From: an uncultured Saprospiraceae bacterium
GTDB lineage: Bacteria; Bacteroidota; Bacteroidia; Chitinophagales; Saprospiraceae
DNA length: 64,000 nucleotides
Direction of reading: 5' to 3'
Assembly (NCBI GenBank): GCA_937928045.1
Contig: CALFWO010000007.1
Span: forward strand, 1 to 64,000
Position numbers and translations under genes: made by a program. This document shows, in pieces, positions 52,414 to 61,662 of the stretch (position 1 is its first letter; every line of letters starts with the position of its first letter). The notes beneath the pieces were generated by a model that worked only from the letters and a program-made list of their open reading frames with translations, was not told where the DNA came from and did not search any database.

Positions 52414-54009
52414 TTAATTCATCCACCAAATTTTCACATTTTCTAAATCTCCTCCCATATTGCTGGCTTGTTCTGCCCAATTCTCTGCATTATTATTTAC
52501 CTCAGAAGGCGGATATTGAAATCTATTGAATTCATTAATTGGACCTTCTCTAGGGGTCCTATTCGTTCTTCTAAGAAGGGAGAAAGCTTCCCAAGGTTGT
52601 CTGAAATTGTCGACCCATCTCTGAGCATAAATCATTTCCAATTTGCTGGATACATCAGTAGCCATCATAATATTGTATTTAGGATGATCTACTACGGAGA
52701 ACAATTCACCAGTTGTAAATATTTGACTTTGATTTTGCCAGATTGGTGAATTCACCATGATGTTCTGCCAAAAATTCTGCGATTCTGATGCTCCGAGAAT
52801 ATAATTGAAATCCGCGTTGGAAAAATCTTGCGCAACACCAAGTCCTCTAGCAAACACTTCTGCCTTAAGGAATTTAATTTCTGCAGAGGTCATTATTATT
52901 TCAGGAATATCTTTGTTGTCCCTAACTAAGTAATAATTAAAATTGGAATAAATATTTCCTTGCCCTTTGTCATTATAGTCTCGATCTCTTGAATCTTGAA
53001 AGTATGGCTGTCCTCCAGATTGAGGAGTACTCGCAGAAGGAATCTGTGGATAAGCGACCCACTCATCCTCATTGTTGGTTTCAAAAAAGATTCTCGCACG
53101 AGGATCAATTATCTGTGAACCATCTCTGAAAAAATTCCAAAGATTAGATCCCATCCGAACCTTATTATGTTCACGGAAGGACCAATTCAATCCCCAATTG
53201 TCCCAAGCTTGATCCCTTGGAGACATAATGATGTCTTCTCCCGCATTTATAAAATCGGCCCCTTGAGTAAAAAGTGTTTCAATTTTTGGAGTTACATATT
53301 CTGGATCTTTTTCCACCATTCGCAGCAGATGCCTTAATAGCAATCCATTTCCAAATTTTATCCACTTGGACCAATCATTGCTAAACATTGTGTCGAATTG
53401 CCCAAATGATATTTTAGATACTCCTGATGGCAATGGTGTTCCGGCATCTTTGAGCATGGAAGTTGCCCATTCCAAATCTTCAATTAGCATTTTGTAAATA
53501 GTCTCTTGACTATCATACTTCGGACGAATATTATCTACATTTTGAAAAGCTCTTCCGGCTTCTGTAAAAGGGACATCACCAAATAGATCTGTAAGTTGAA
53601 AAGTCTTATAGGCCATTAGTATTTTAAGCTGAGCTCGAACATTGTTCAACACTTCAGGGTCTGGACCTTCCCAGTTTTCATAACGGCGTTCGAGCTCTCT
53701 GGTGTTTGCCAAAGCTCGATAATAGTTTTGCCAAATGTCCTCAGTTGCAATACTGATATTCTGAAAAGTATTAGCGGTCAAAGCTCCTAATTCCGTCACT
53801 TGATACAATACTTCATTGTGCATATACAATTGTCGAACATGACCAAGCCTTAACGAGGAAATAATTTCATTAAACAATGCACCATCAACAACCTGAGTTG
53901 GAGAAAAAGGATTTTGATTTAATTCTTCAAAATCTTTTTCACAACCTACTCCAACCAATATGAAGAAAGAAAGGAAAACGATTTTATATTTAATAATCAT
54001 ATTTTTCAT
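52414..54009 (-). CDS. SusD/RagB-family outer-membrane lipoprotein
   Basis: The 531-residue protein has a lipoprotein signal with lipobox VGVGC. It shows SusD-like helical features: EDFEELNQNPFSPTQVV near the N terminus, YYRALANTRELE, and a C-terminal region with AEVFARGLG and YAQRWVDNFRQPWEAF. It should act as a surface substrate-binding lid for the adjacent SusC. The ATG overlaps the susC stop by one base (TAATG), so expression is coupled. The ligand is not deducible from sequence. Confidence 0.9.
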   Translation of the reverse strand: MKNMIIKYKIVFLSFFILVGVGCEKDFEELNQNPFSPTQVVDGALFNEIISSLRLGHVRQLYMHNEVLYQVTELGALTANTFQNISIATEDIWQNYYRALANTRELERRYENWEGPDPEVLNNVRAQLKILMAYKTFQLTDLFGDVPFTEAGRAFQNVDNIRPKYDSQETIYKMLIEDLEWATSMLKDAGTPLPSGVSKISFGQFDTMFSNDWSKWIKFGNGLLLRHLLRMVEKDPEYVTPKIETLFTQGADFINAGEDIIMSPRDQAWDNWGLNWSFREHNKVRMGSNLWNFFRDGSQIIDPRARIFFETNNEDEWVAYPQIPSASTPQSGGQPYFQDSRDRDYNDKGQGNIYSNFNYYLVRDNKDIPEIIMTSAEIKFLKAEVFARGLGVAQDFSNADFNYILGASESQNFWQNIMVNSPIWQNQSQIFTTGELFSVVDHPKYNIMMATDVSSKLEMIYAQRWVDNFRQPWEAFSLLRRTNRTPREGPINEFNRFQYPPSEVNNNAENWAEQASNMGGDLENVKIWWMN

Positions 54010-57000
54010 TACAAATTCACTAAAAGTCTTAAGCTAATTGATCGCATTCCTGGGTAAGAAGCCCATTCTAAACCTTGCGCATTTCCAGCCCCGTTATTTC
54101 CTTCAGGATTTATTCGATCCGGAAGGGATGAATAAATATAAAACAAGTCTCTACCAACAACCGAAGCAGTCATACTTTGGAATATTTTCATTTTATCCAA
54201 AAGCTTGTCAGAAAATTTGTAGCTCAATGCTATTTCTCGCATTTTCACCCAACTATTTTCCAATACGCCTGGAGAACTTAGGAAAGGTCCCCAACCCCCG
54301 GCATTAGGTAAATATTTAAAATAATAATGAACTATTTTATCATTTGGAGTTCCGTCGGCATATACTCCTGGAAGGATTACACCTACATTCCTAACATTAC
54401 CATCTGGATCCGTGTATGGCAACCCTCCACCTTCCCTTTCCAAAAGCGTAGAAGGACTCTGACCAGTTTGCTGACCAATAACATACGACCCGGCATAGAC
54501 ATCTCCTCCAATTTTTGCATCAATGAGTGTCGAAAGCGTAAATCCCTTCCACCCCATTCTCATATTCCAACCTCCGATTAACTTGGGAGAAGAGTTACCA
54601 ATCGGCACTCTATTGGCGCTAACCTGATAATGCGTTCCTTCATCGTTAAGAATCGGTTGACCAGTTCCTTCATGACGGACATAATCATAGCCGTAAATCG
54701 TTCCATACTCATCGCCTTCTTGCACCGCGATTGCTGGCCCATTCAATCCCCAGATATTTGCCAGTTCTAAAAACTTTGCGCCATCTCCTAGGCTTTTTAC
54801 AAAATTTCTATTTCGACTAAAATTCAATCCTGTTTCAATGTAGAATCCTTTCCGTTGAAAAACTGTCGCACTTATTATTCCTTCAAAACCTTTGTTTTCT
54901 AAAACGCCGTTATTGATTCTAATCTCTGCTGCGCCAGAAGAAGTTGGAACTGGGGAATCTAGAATTTGATCAAACGAACTGATTTGATAATAAGTTAGAT
55001 CAAGATTGATTTTATCTTCAAAAAAACCAATCGTTGTTCCTAATTCAAATGAATTTGCTTGTTGCGGCCTCAATGCAACAGGCGGAATAACGTTCGGATA
55101 AGTTGCTGTTTGATTGCCTGCAAAAGTATTGGTATTGTAAATAAAGTTGACTTGAAAAGGGTCGGTGTCCGAAGCCGTTTGCGCCCAAGCACCTCGTAAC
55201 TTCAAAAAGCTAATCCATTTATTTTTAATATCGAAAGCTTCACTAGCAATAAAACTTAGAGAAGCAGAAGGATAAAAATAGCTATTGTTATCAATGGGTA
55301 AAGCTGATGACCAATCATTCCTTCCAGACAATTCTAAGAACAAATAATTTTCATAGGAAAGATTTAGAAAAGCGTATAAAGAATTGATCTTTTTATCATA
55401 CCGAATTTCTTGAGGAAGATTGGTCGAAAGGACTTCTTCGAAATTATTGAAACTAAATAGCCAAGGATTTTCCCACCTATTGGTTTCTGCTTTGATTCCG
55501 TATTGGCTTCTACTCCACTGAGTTCCGCCAACAGAAAATTTAACACCAATTGGGCCATCAAGAAATTTATCTTTATAAGCAGTAATTAAAAATTCATTGT
55601 TCAAAACTTGATCTCGGACCAGTTCATTTGCGTATAATCCCTCCCCCACACCAGATAAATCAATTGGATCAAAGCGCTTTTCAAATTGGTTCGTATTCAT
55701 ATCCATTCCGATTCTTCCAGTAACTTTCAGCCAATTGGTAGGATCATAATTTAAAGCTAGTGAACCAATAATTTTGTCTCTATTTAAATAAGTGTTTTGA
55801 TGATAAGCATTCCACCAAAGATGAGGAGGAGAAAACGAAAATGGGTAATTACCTCCGTAGTTGTTTCTAGTTCCAATCGGAAGAATATTTATATCCTTCT
55901 CCAATCCTTTATAAGATCTTGGCCAGGAGTACAAAATTCCTTTTCCAAATGAAGCGTTGTTGTCGTCCCCTAATGACGGGCTATTTTTTCTTGAATAGTT
56001 TACATAGGAGATTGCAATGTCAGCAGTAATTTTATCCGACACATTTAAATTTGAGCCAAGGTTAACAGTATATTGATTAAAGTTTGAATTAGGAATCACA
56101 GCCTCGTGATCTTGAGCAGATAAAGACAATCGAACATTTCCCAGAGCGCCACCTGCTGAAAAATTAATATTGTGATTAGTGGTCGAACCGTTTTCAAAAA
56201 ATAAACCTAGGTTATCTGGCTGTGGGTCCCAATTTCTTAGTTCGCCATCCCACCAACGAACTGGTGTTCCATCTAGTTCTGGGCCCCAAGACACTCCGGT
56301 AGAATAAAAACCAAACAATTCAGTCGTTGGTCTGCCGAATGGTCCATTGCTCACATGAACCGCAGATGGATAAGCTGCTTCGCCATCAGCATTAAGTTTA
56401 AAAGTTGGTTCCAACAAATTGATTGGTCCTCCTGCGCCGTACTTGTTCTGGACATCTCTAAAACGATAGGGTTGAATAACTTTATGGGTAATTCCATATT
56501 GAACGCCCAAGCCTTTTTGCTTAGAACCTCTTTTGGTGGTAATTAGTATAACTCCGTTAGCACCTCTAGTTCCATATTTGGCAGCAGCAGTTGGCCCTTT
56601 AAGAATATTTAAACTTTCGATATCATCGGGATTTATATTATTGATTGCAGAACCCCAATCTACTCCCCTCCCGATGTCAGTAAGTCCAGGATCGTTTTGC
56701 AAAGGAACTCCATCGACAATTATCAGCGGTTGGTTATTTGCTCTTATATTATTATTTCCTCTAATCGTTATTCTAGACGTACCTCCGTCCACTCCATTAG
56801 GAGAAGCGATTTGCACTCCTGCGGATTTTCCACTCAAAGCGTTGACCACATTTGGAGCATTTGAAAGTGCAATACTTTTCCCAGAAAATTTTTCGGCAGA
56901 ATATCCAAGTTCTCTTTTCTGTCGATTACCTCCAAGTCCAGTCACTACTACTTCATCCAATTGCACACCATCTGACGATAGTTTAATATTAAACGAAGTC

Positions 57001-57278
57001 AATCCTTCCACATCAATGATCGAAGATTTATAGCCTAAGTAAGAAACCACTAACTGAGCTTGATCAGATGCTAAAATCAATTCAAAGGAACCGTCAATTT
57101 CCGTAATCGCGGCATTACTAGTTCCCTTTTCTTGAACTAAAGCCCCGATCAACACTTCTTCCGTTCGCCCATCTATTACGACGCCATTTATTGTATGCTG
57201 CGCATTGCCGAAATAACTAAAACAAATGACCAGCATGGCCACAATCATCGTGCTCTTCATTTGGTTTATATTTTTCAA
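54009..57278 (-). CDS. SusC/RagA TonB-linked outer-membrane protein
   Basis: The 1089-residue receptor has a signal peptide (MIVAMLVICFSYFGNAQ). It then has a carboxypeptidase-regulatory-like domain (INGVVIDGRTEEVLIGALV), the SusC plug (QLDEVVVTGLGG-type TonB-box region, RGNNNIRANNQPLIIVDGVP, GANGVILITTKRG) and a 22-strand-type barrel ending in LRLLVNL. It works with the SusD lipoprotein to import large ligands, typically oligosaccharides. A hairpin between it and the upstream PNGase-like gene suggests the pair has its own promoter. Confidence 0.93.
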   Translation of the reverse strand: MKNINQMKSTMIVAMLVICFSYFGNAQHTINGVVIDGRTEEVLIGALVQEKGTSNAAITEIDGSFELILASDQAQLVVSYLGYKSSIIDVEGLTSFNIKLSSDGVQLDEVVVTGLGGNRQKRELGYSAEKFSGKSIALSNAPNVVNALSGKSAGVQIASPNGVDGGTSRITIRGNNNIRANNQPLIIVDGVPLQNDPGLTDIGRGVDWGSAINNINPDDIESLNILKGPTAAAKYGTRGANGVILITTKRGSKQKGLGVQYGITHKVIQPYRFRDVQNKYGAGGPINLLEPTFKLNADGEAAYPSAVHVSNGPFGRPTTELFGFYSTGVSWGPELDGTPVRWWDGELRNWDPQPDNLGLFFENGSTTNHNINFSAGGALGNVRLSLSAQDHEAVIPNSNFNQYTVNLGSNLNVSDKITADIAISYVNYSRKNSPSLGDDNNASFGKGILYSWPRSYKGLEKDINILPIGTRNNYGGNYPFSFSPPHLWWNAYHQNTYLNRDKIIGSLALNYDPTNWLKVTGRIGMDMNTNQFEKRFDPIDLSGVGEGLYANELVRDQVLNNEFLITAYKDKFLDGPIGVKFSVGGTQWSRSQYGIKAETNRWENPWLFSFNNFEEVLSTNLPQEIRYDKKINSLYAFLNLSYENYLFLELSGRNDWSSALPIDNNSYFYPSASLSFIASEAFDIKNKWISFLKLRGAWAQTASDTDPFQVNFIYNTNTFAGNQTATYPNVIPPVALRPQQANSFELGTTIGFFEDKINLDLTYYQISSFDQILDSPVPTSSGAAEIRINNGVLENKGFEGIISATVFQRKGFYIETGLNFSRNRNFVKSLGDGAKFLELANIWGLNGPAIAVQEGDEYGTIYGYDYVRHEGTGQPILNDEGTHYQVSANRVPIGNSSPKLIGGWNMRMGWKGFTLSTLIDAKIGGDVYAGSYVIGQQTGQSPSTLLEREGGGLPYTDPDGNVRNVGVILPGVYADGTPNDKIVHYYFKYLPNAGGWGPFLSSPGVLENSWVKMREIALSYKFSDKLLDKMKIFQSMTASVVGRDLFYIYSSLPDRINPEGNNGAGNAQGLEWASYPGMRSISLRLLVNL

Positions 57279-57298
57279 CCTAAAGAATTACCTGAAAC

Positions 57299-57335
57299 AA
57301 AAAGAGAAGTAAAACAATGTTTTACTCCTCTTTTT
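57299..57335 (-). terminator. terminator of the PNGase F-like gene
   Basis: A 17-bp stem, AAAAAGAGAAGTAAAAC/GTTTTACTCCTCTTTTT, with one mismatch and a 3-nt loop lies between the gene stop at 57350 and the susC start at 57278. On the minus strand T-rich sequence follows. Confidence 0.85.
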
Positions 57336-57349
57336 ATTCATTTTACGTT

Positions 57350-59866
57350 CTACCTTGGATGTACAATTAATTTTTTAACCAACCGTGCTCCAGAAGATTC
57401 TCTAAACTCAACCAAATATAAACCACTAGTTGGTAGTTCAACTTGGAAATTTTTATTACGAATATCAAAAGATTTAATCTGCTTTCCTGTTTGATCCATA
57501 ATCAGAACTGCGCCCTCAAATTGATATCCTCCAAATTCTATATTAACGTATTCTCCGGTAGAAGGATTTGGGTATATTGCAATGAATTCGTTTAAAATTT
57601 CCGTGGTATTGGAAAGCTCTGGATTCAATTCCGTTTTAGAAATATTATCACCACTGTTTTGATCATTTCCTTGACTCACAACGCCATAAACTTTGTTGTA
57701 CAAGTTAGGTGTAAATCCAGCAAGCATATTGAATTCATACTCCAAGGATTCACCAGGAGCCAAAGAACCACTTACATCTTCTTCTACAACAAATTCATCG
57801 TTTACAAAGTAACTCGCCTTAATGTTAGACATTGTTTGAGATCCATTGTTAGAAATGGTAATTGTCATCTTATCAAGCGTCTGTGCTCCTGCAGTTCCAG
57901 ATATTTCGCCCTCAATTTTATCACATACCAAATTGAAATAATCTTCATAACGATTAGAACTGTTTTCGACAAAGCAAGAATGAATTCTAAAGTGAGGTTC
58001 AGTATGCCCAGAATTGTTGTAACCTGTGTTTAGCAAATTCGTGTAGTTTTGCAATTCATAATCTAAAGCAATCGAACTGCCAGCAGAAACATTGGAAGTT
58101 GTATTTACAATATAAGGATCAACTGCTTGTCCAGGACACCAACCGGCTCTATCAAATAGCCAATTCCCAGCCTGATTAGAACAACTATTTGATTCACAAT
58201 CAGGTTTCCATGCATTGTGGTTATTTATTACAGCACCATTCAGTACAAAGTCATGTGTCGCGTTAAAGAATTCTGCTGCGTTATTTGTATTTCCCTGACC
58301 ATGACCAGAAAGCGTCATCCTTATGTGGGAAGATTCAGAATTATTATCAACCGTTAAACTTACAGGTGACAAATCATCATTTATACCTGGATCTCCATAA
58401 ACCCAATAATCTGTTTCCCAAAGTTTACTGACTTTTGAATAAGGCTGTGCAGCTGTCCCTTCAACTAACTCCAAATCTATAGTCACCAACCAGCCTGAAT
58501 TCCCCCAAACCTGGATAAAGGATCTAAAATCTACAGCTCCCTGCAATACTGATTTATAGTCTGTAACATCGACCGTCCAAGGACCACATGCAATGCCATA
58601 AGGTGTAATATATCTTGCAATTTCAAAAGTACCTTGGTTCGTAATGGCTTCAATTTTTGCTGGTTGATCCCATGGATCACATCCACCAGAAGGGCAGTCT
58701 ACGGAGATATGTAATAGCAGCTTCTCATAAACAGAAAGGTCTGCTGGTAGTACAACAGAAGAACTATGTGTTCTACCCTCTCCTCCAAAACTATGTTGTT
58801 CTTGATCAAAAAGTCTAATAAGATTACCAACGGGCGATTTCACAGCAATACTAGTGCTGTTATTCAAACTATTTCCATCAGTGGAAAGTGTCGTCCTAAT
58901 TTCGATCAAAGGGTCGGTTTTTCCTGTAAGGTCTAAAGGTGTGAAAAAAGTGTGGGTGTCATTTGCTCCTGCAGGAATACTTCCAATATAATCTTCTGAC
59001 AATGCTAATTCTCCATCGACATATATTTCTAAAGGAACTGTTGTCAAAGTTTGTGATCCTGTATTTTGTAAATCAACATTCAATCGAATTGGACGTACTC
59101 CAAGATTGATAATATCAAGACCAGAAATCTTAGAAGGACTTACATCGAAATCTGGAATGGTATAGCCTTCTACCCAGTTGGAATCATCTGTATTGACTAG
59201 TGACCCGCTGCATCCAGCATCTACAAGATTGGTTACAGTTGTTCCACTTCCTTCATTCATTGAAAAGTATGCTACCAATCCGGGCTCTGTTCCCGTAAAG
59301 GAGGTGGTTTTATTATCTGCAATTTCGGCAGCTGTTCTAGCAGTATTCCACATTCTTACTTCGTCAATCACTCCGTCAAAGAACCTTTCTCCAAATCCTG
59401 CTGAACTTGCAATTTTCAGATCACGCATATTTGAAGAGGGAGTACCACTATAAGTTGAAGAGATAATTGGATTGCCATCTATATACAGACTCATATTCCC
59501 ATTATCTATTACCACCGCTACATGATGCCACTGTTTTTCGTTCATTATAGGATCAGTAAATACTTCGTTCCAAATATTATTTACCGACATCACAAACGAC
59601 AATCTTCCGCCATCACCACATCTCAAAACATATCCATCATCGGGCGTTGGTCCATCTTTCCCAACAATACTCCCTCGCCATTGTTCTGGCTTCCAATTAT
59701 TTGCAAAAATCCAAGCTTCTAAAGTATAGGTTGAACCAATATTGAAGGCTGGTTTGTGATCTATTGAAATGGTTTCATCGTTTCCATCAAATAGAACTCC
59801 GTTATTTTGAGAAAATCCGGCAAAATAACAAGCCATGAGAATGACTAAAAGTAAATTTCTTTTCAT
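57350..59866 (-). CDS. secreted PNGase F-like protein with LamG and T9SS sorting domains
   Basis: I use the ATG at 59866 (838 residues, signal peptide MKRNLLLVILMACYFAGFSQ); the frame is open to 59917. A LamG/concanavalin domain comes first (YTLEAWIFANNWKPEQWRG, KQWHHVAVVIDNGNMSLYID, DEVRMWNTARTAAEI). An Ig/CARDB-like module follows, then a region resembling the C-terminal half of peptide-N-glycosidase F (HISVDCPSGGCDPWDQ, NSGWLVTIDLELVEG, LSGHGQGNTNNAAEF, GNWLFDRAGWCPG). A second CARDB-like unit leads to a T9SS tail (IAIYPNPSTGEYVNIEF). It would release N-glycans from glycoproteins at the cell surface. It lies just upstream of susC/susD on the same strand. Confidence 0.85.
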   Translation of the reverse strand: MKRNLLLVILMACYFAGFSQNNGVLFDGNDETISIDHKPAFNIGSTYTLEAWIFANNWKPEQWRGSIVGKDGPTPDDGYVLRCGDGGRLSFVMSVNNIWNEVFTDPIMNEKQWHHVAVVIDNGNMSLYIDGNPIISSTYSGTPSSNMRDLKIASSAGFGERFFDGVIDEVRMWNTARTAAEIADNKTTSFTGTEPGLVAYFSMNEGSGTTVTNLVDAGCSGSLVNTDDSNWVEGYTIPDFDVSPSKISGLDIINLGVRPIRLNVDLQNTGSQTLTTVPLEIYVDGELALSEDYIGSIPAGANDTHTFFTPLDLTGKTDPLIEIRTTLSTDGNSLNNSTSIAVKSPVGNLIRLFDQEQHSFGGEGRTHSSSVVLPADLSVYEKLLLHISVDCPSGGCDPWDQPAKIEAITNQGTFEIARYITPYGIACGPWTVDVTDYKSVLQGAVDFRSFIQVWGNSGWLVTIDLELVEGTAAQPYSKVSKLWETDYWVYGDPGINDDLSPVSLTVDNNSESSHIRMTLSGHGQGNTNNAAEFFNATHDFVLNGAVINNHNAWKPDCESNSCSNQAGNWLFDRAGWCPGQAVDPYIVNTTSNVSAGSSIALDYELQNYTNLLNTGYNNSGHTEPHFRIHSCFVENSSNRYEDYFNLVCDKIEGEISGTAGAQTLDKMTITISNNGSQTMSNIKASYFVNDEFVVEEDVSGSLAPGESLEYEFNMLAGFTPNLYNKVYGVVSQGNDQNSGDNISKTELNPELSNTTEILNEFIAIYPNPSTGEYVNIEFGGYQFEGAVLIMDQTGKQIKSFDIRNKNFQVELPTSGLYLVEFRESSGARLVKKLIVHPR

Positions 59867-60059
59867 ATCGATAATTTCTACAATTATAATTGGCAATGTT
59901 GCGAAAACAGCAGCCATAGATCGGGATTAGCGCGGTTAAAATACATGATAAATAGCAATTCATCTAACAAATATTAGCTAAATATTCCTATTAGCTAATT
60001 GGCCTACAAATATTCCAATAAAATTGGATTTCTTACTAAAACCCAATTTTAAAAGATAA

Positions 60060-60094
60060 AAATGCGTTTGAGAACTTTTCTCCCAAACGCATTT
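60060..60094 (-). terminator. terminator of the outer-membrane barrel gene
   Basis: An 11-bp stem, AAATGCGTTTG/CAAACGCATTT, is followed on the minus strand by TTTTTATC. It lies 28 bp after the stop at 60122. Confidence 0.85.
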
Positions 60095-60121
60095 AAACCA
60101 ACATCAATAAATCAATACCAC

Positions 60122-60787
60122 CTAAAATCGAATGGATGTTTCTAGCCCAAATGACATAGGAGTGATATCTTTCGTAGGATCAATACTGATCGCTTTTGTT
60201 CCGCTATTATTAACCAGTGTTATTTTGTTTTCTCCGACGACTCCCTGAAACATTACGAATGGTGCAAAAGAAAGAATTCCTTTTTCGCCAATAAATCGGT
60301 AACCAAATTTTCCATATGGAGACAATTGTTGCTTTTCTGATTTTCCTTGCATCACCTCGTAGTTAGAACCATTAAATAGAAAATTCAATACCACACCACC
60401 AATACTAGAATATCTATTACCATTATCAGGCAAAGGAGACTTTCCATTTGCTACCCAATTTGCACTACTTAAACTAACACCTCCTTCTAAAAAAAATCCA
60501 CTTCCATTTGCATTTTGAGTAAACTGCCCTCCCATACCAAAATCGACTACGCGTCCAGTGATTTCACCTGATTTTAAGTTATTAAATTCAGCATTGTAAG
60601 CTCTTTCTCCAAATGAAGCTACAACACCCAGATGCTTGCTGACTTTTCGTTGATACGCTATGTGAAAAGCAGTTTTATTTTTTCCAAAATCGGAAGTTGC
60701 TACAATAGCATTACTACGGAAATCCTGAGCTTTTCCTGCTACTTGATATAAACAAATAGCAAAAATAATTAAGATCGAATTTTTCAT
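60122..60787 (-). CDS. outer-membrane beta-barrel protein (tandem copy 2)
   Basis: With the ATG at 60787 the protein is 221 residues and begins MKNSILIIFAICLYQVAGKA, a signal peptide; an upstream ATG at 60799 is possible. Amphipathic strands are seen (HIAYQRKVSKHLGVVASFG, FGMGGQFTQNANGSGFFLEGG, PYGKFGYRFIGEKGILSFAP), and the protein ends in phenylalanine, as barrels do. It is paralogous to the gene at 60860, sharing the GFFLEGG/GYFLEGG, GYRF and FAP blocks. It likely sits in the outer membrane; the function is unknown. Confidence 0.78.
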   Translation of the reverse strand: MKNSILIIFAICLYQVAGKAQDFRSNAIVATSDFGKNKTAFHIAYQRKVSKHLGVVASFGERAYNAEFNNLKSGEITGRVVDFGMGGQFTQNANGSGFFLEGGVSLSSANWVANGKSPLPDNGNRYSSIGGVVLNFLFNGSNYEVMQGKSEKQQLSPYGKFGYRFIGEKGILSFAPFVMFQGVVGENKITLVNNSGTKAISIDPTKDITPMSFGLETSIRF

Positions 60788-60859
60788 TAAATTTCCCATA
60801 ACTAAAATTTTAATCTACGGTTATAATTTATTTTAAATTGCAATTTCTTTACTCATTAA

Positions 60860-61504
60860 TTAGAAATGAAACTTGGTTTCAAAACCAACACTGATGAGAT
60901 TAATTCCTTGGCCGACTTGGAGTTTATGCGTCTTTTGCCCATCAAAACTATTCATGAGCAATTCATCTTTTCCCGCGACAGGCTGGAACATAACTATAGG
61001 AGCAAAAGAAAATTTTCCTGAATTATGCATAAAACGATAACCCAATTTTCCATAAACATTTAAAGCCGTTTTTTTAATTGTTCCACTATATTGAATGTTA
61101 TTCTGATTCCCCATCAAATTGGGCGCTACACCATCTTCCAATTTTGAACCAACAGCCGACCAATTTGCCCGACTTAGATTTAAACCTCCTTCCAAAAAAT
61201 ACCCCTTTCCATTTTTCATTTGGGAAAATTCGACACCAATACCAAAATCTGAACTTTCTCCTTTTATTAAACTGGACGACAAAGTACTCGTACTACTTTG
61301 GTAGATCCGTCGTCCGAGTGATCCAACCAATGAAAACTGATTCGTCAATTGACGTGTATATTCTAGACGTGCGCCATATTTATCAGTTCCTCCATGAAGG
61401 CTGACTCCGATTCCATTTTTACTTTCAGACTGAGTATTTCCAGCTATTTGAAATAGCAAGATTGATAAAACTAACAGCAATGATTTCTTTAGTAGATTTT
61501 TCAT
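60860..61504 (-). CDS. outer-membrane beta-barrel protein (tandem copy 1)
   Basis: The 214-residue protein has a signal peptide (MKNLLKKSLLLVLSILLFQIAG). Strands parallel those of its neighbour: LEYTRQLTNQFSLVGSLG, GVEFSQMKNGKGYFLEGGLNLS, VYGKLGYRFMHNSGKFSFAP, and it ends FETKFHF. It is a tandem duplicate of the gene at 60122, diverged to roughly a third identity by eye. It is divergent from the sulfite-dehydrogenase-like gene. Confidence 0.78.
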   Translation of the reverse strand: MKNLLKKSLLLVLSILLFQIAGNTQSESKNGIGVSLHGGTDKYGARLEYTRQLTNQFSLVGSLGRRIYQSSTSTLSSSLIKGESSDFGIGVEFSQMKNGKGYFLEGGLNLSRANWSAVGSKLEDGVAPNLMGNQNNIQYSGTIKKTALNVYGKLGYRFMHNSGKFSFAPIVMFQPVAGKDELLMNSFDGQKTHKLQVGQGINLISVGFETKFHF

Positions 61505-61662
61505 AATTGTAAACTTTAAAAACTTTTGATATTCAAAGAAACGGGGAAATCAAGGCTGAAATGTCTCGTTTTATGAGAATCACAAAATCAAATTCTCAGA
61601 TTTCTAGAACTATAAGGCAAATTCAAATTTTTACTTTGCTGATTTTTTTGGAATCTTTAGCC

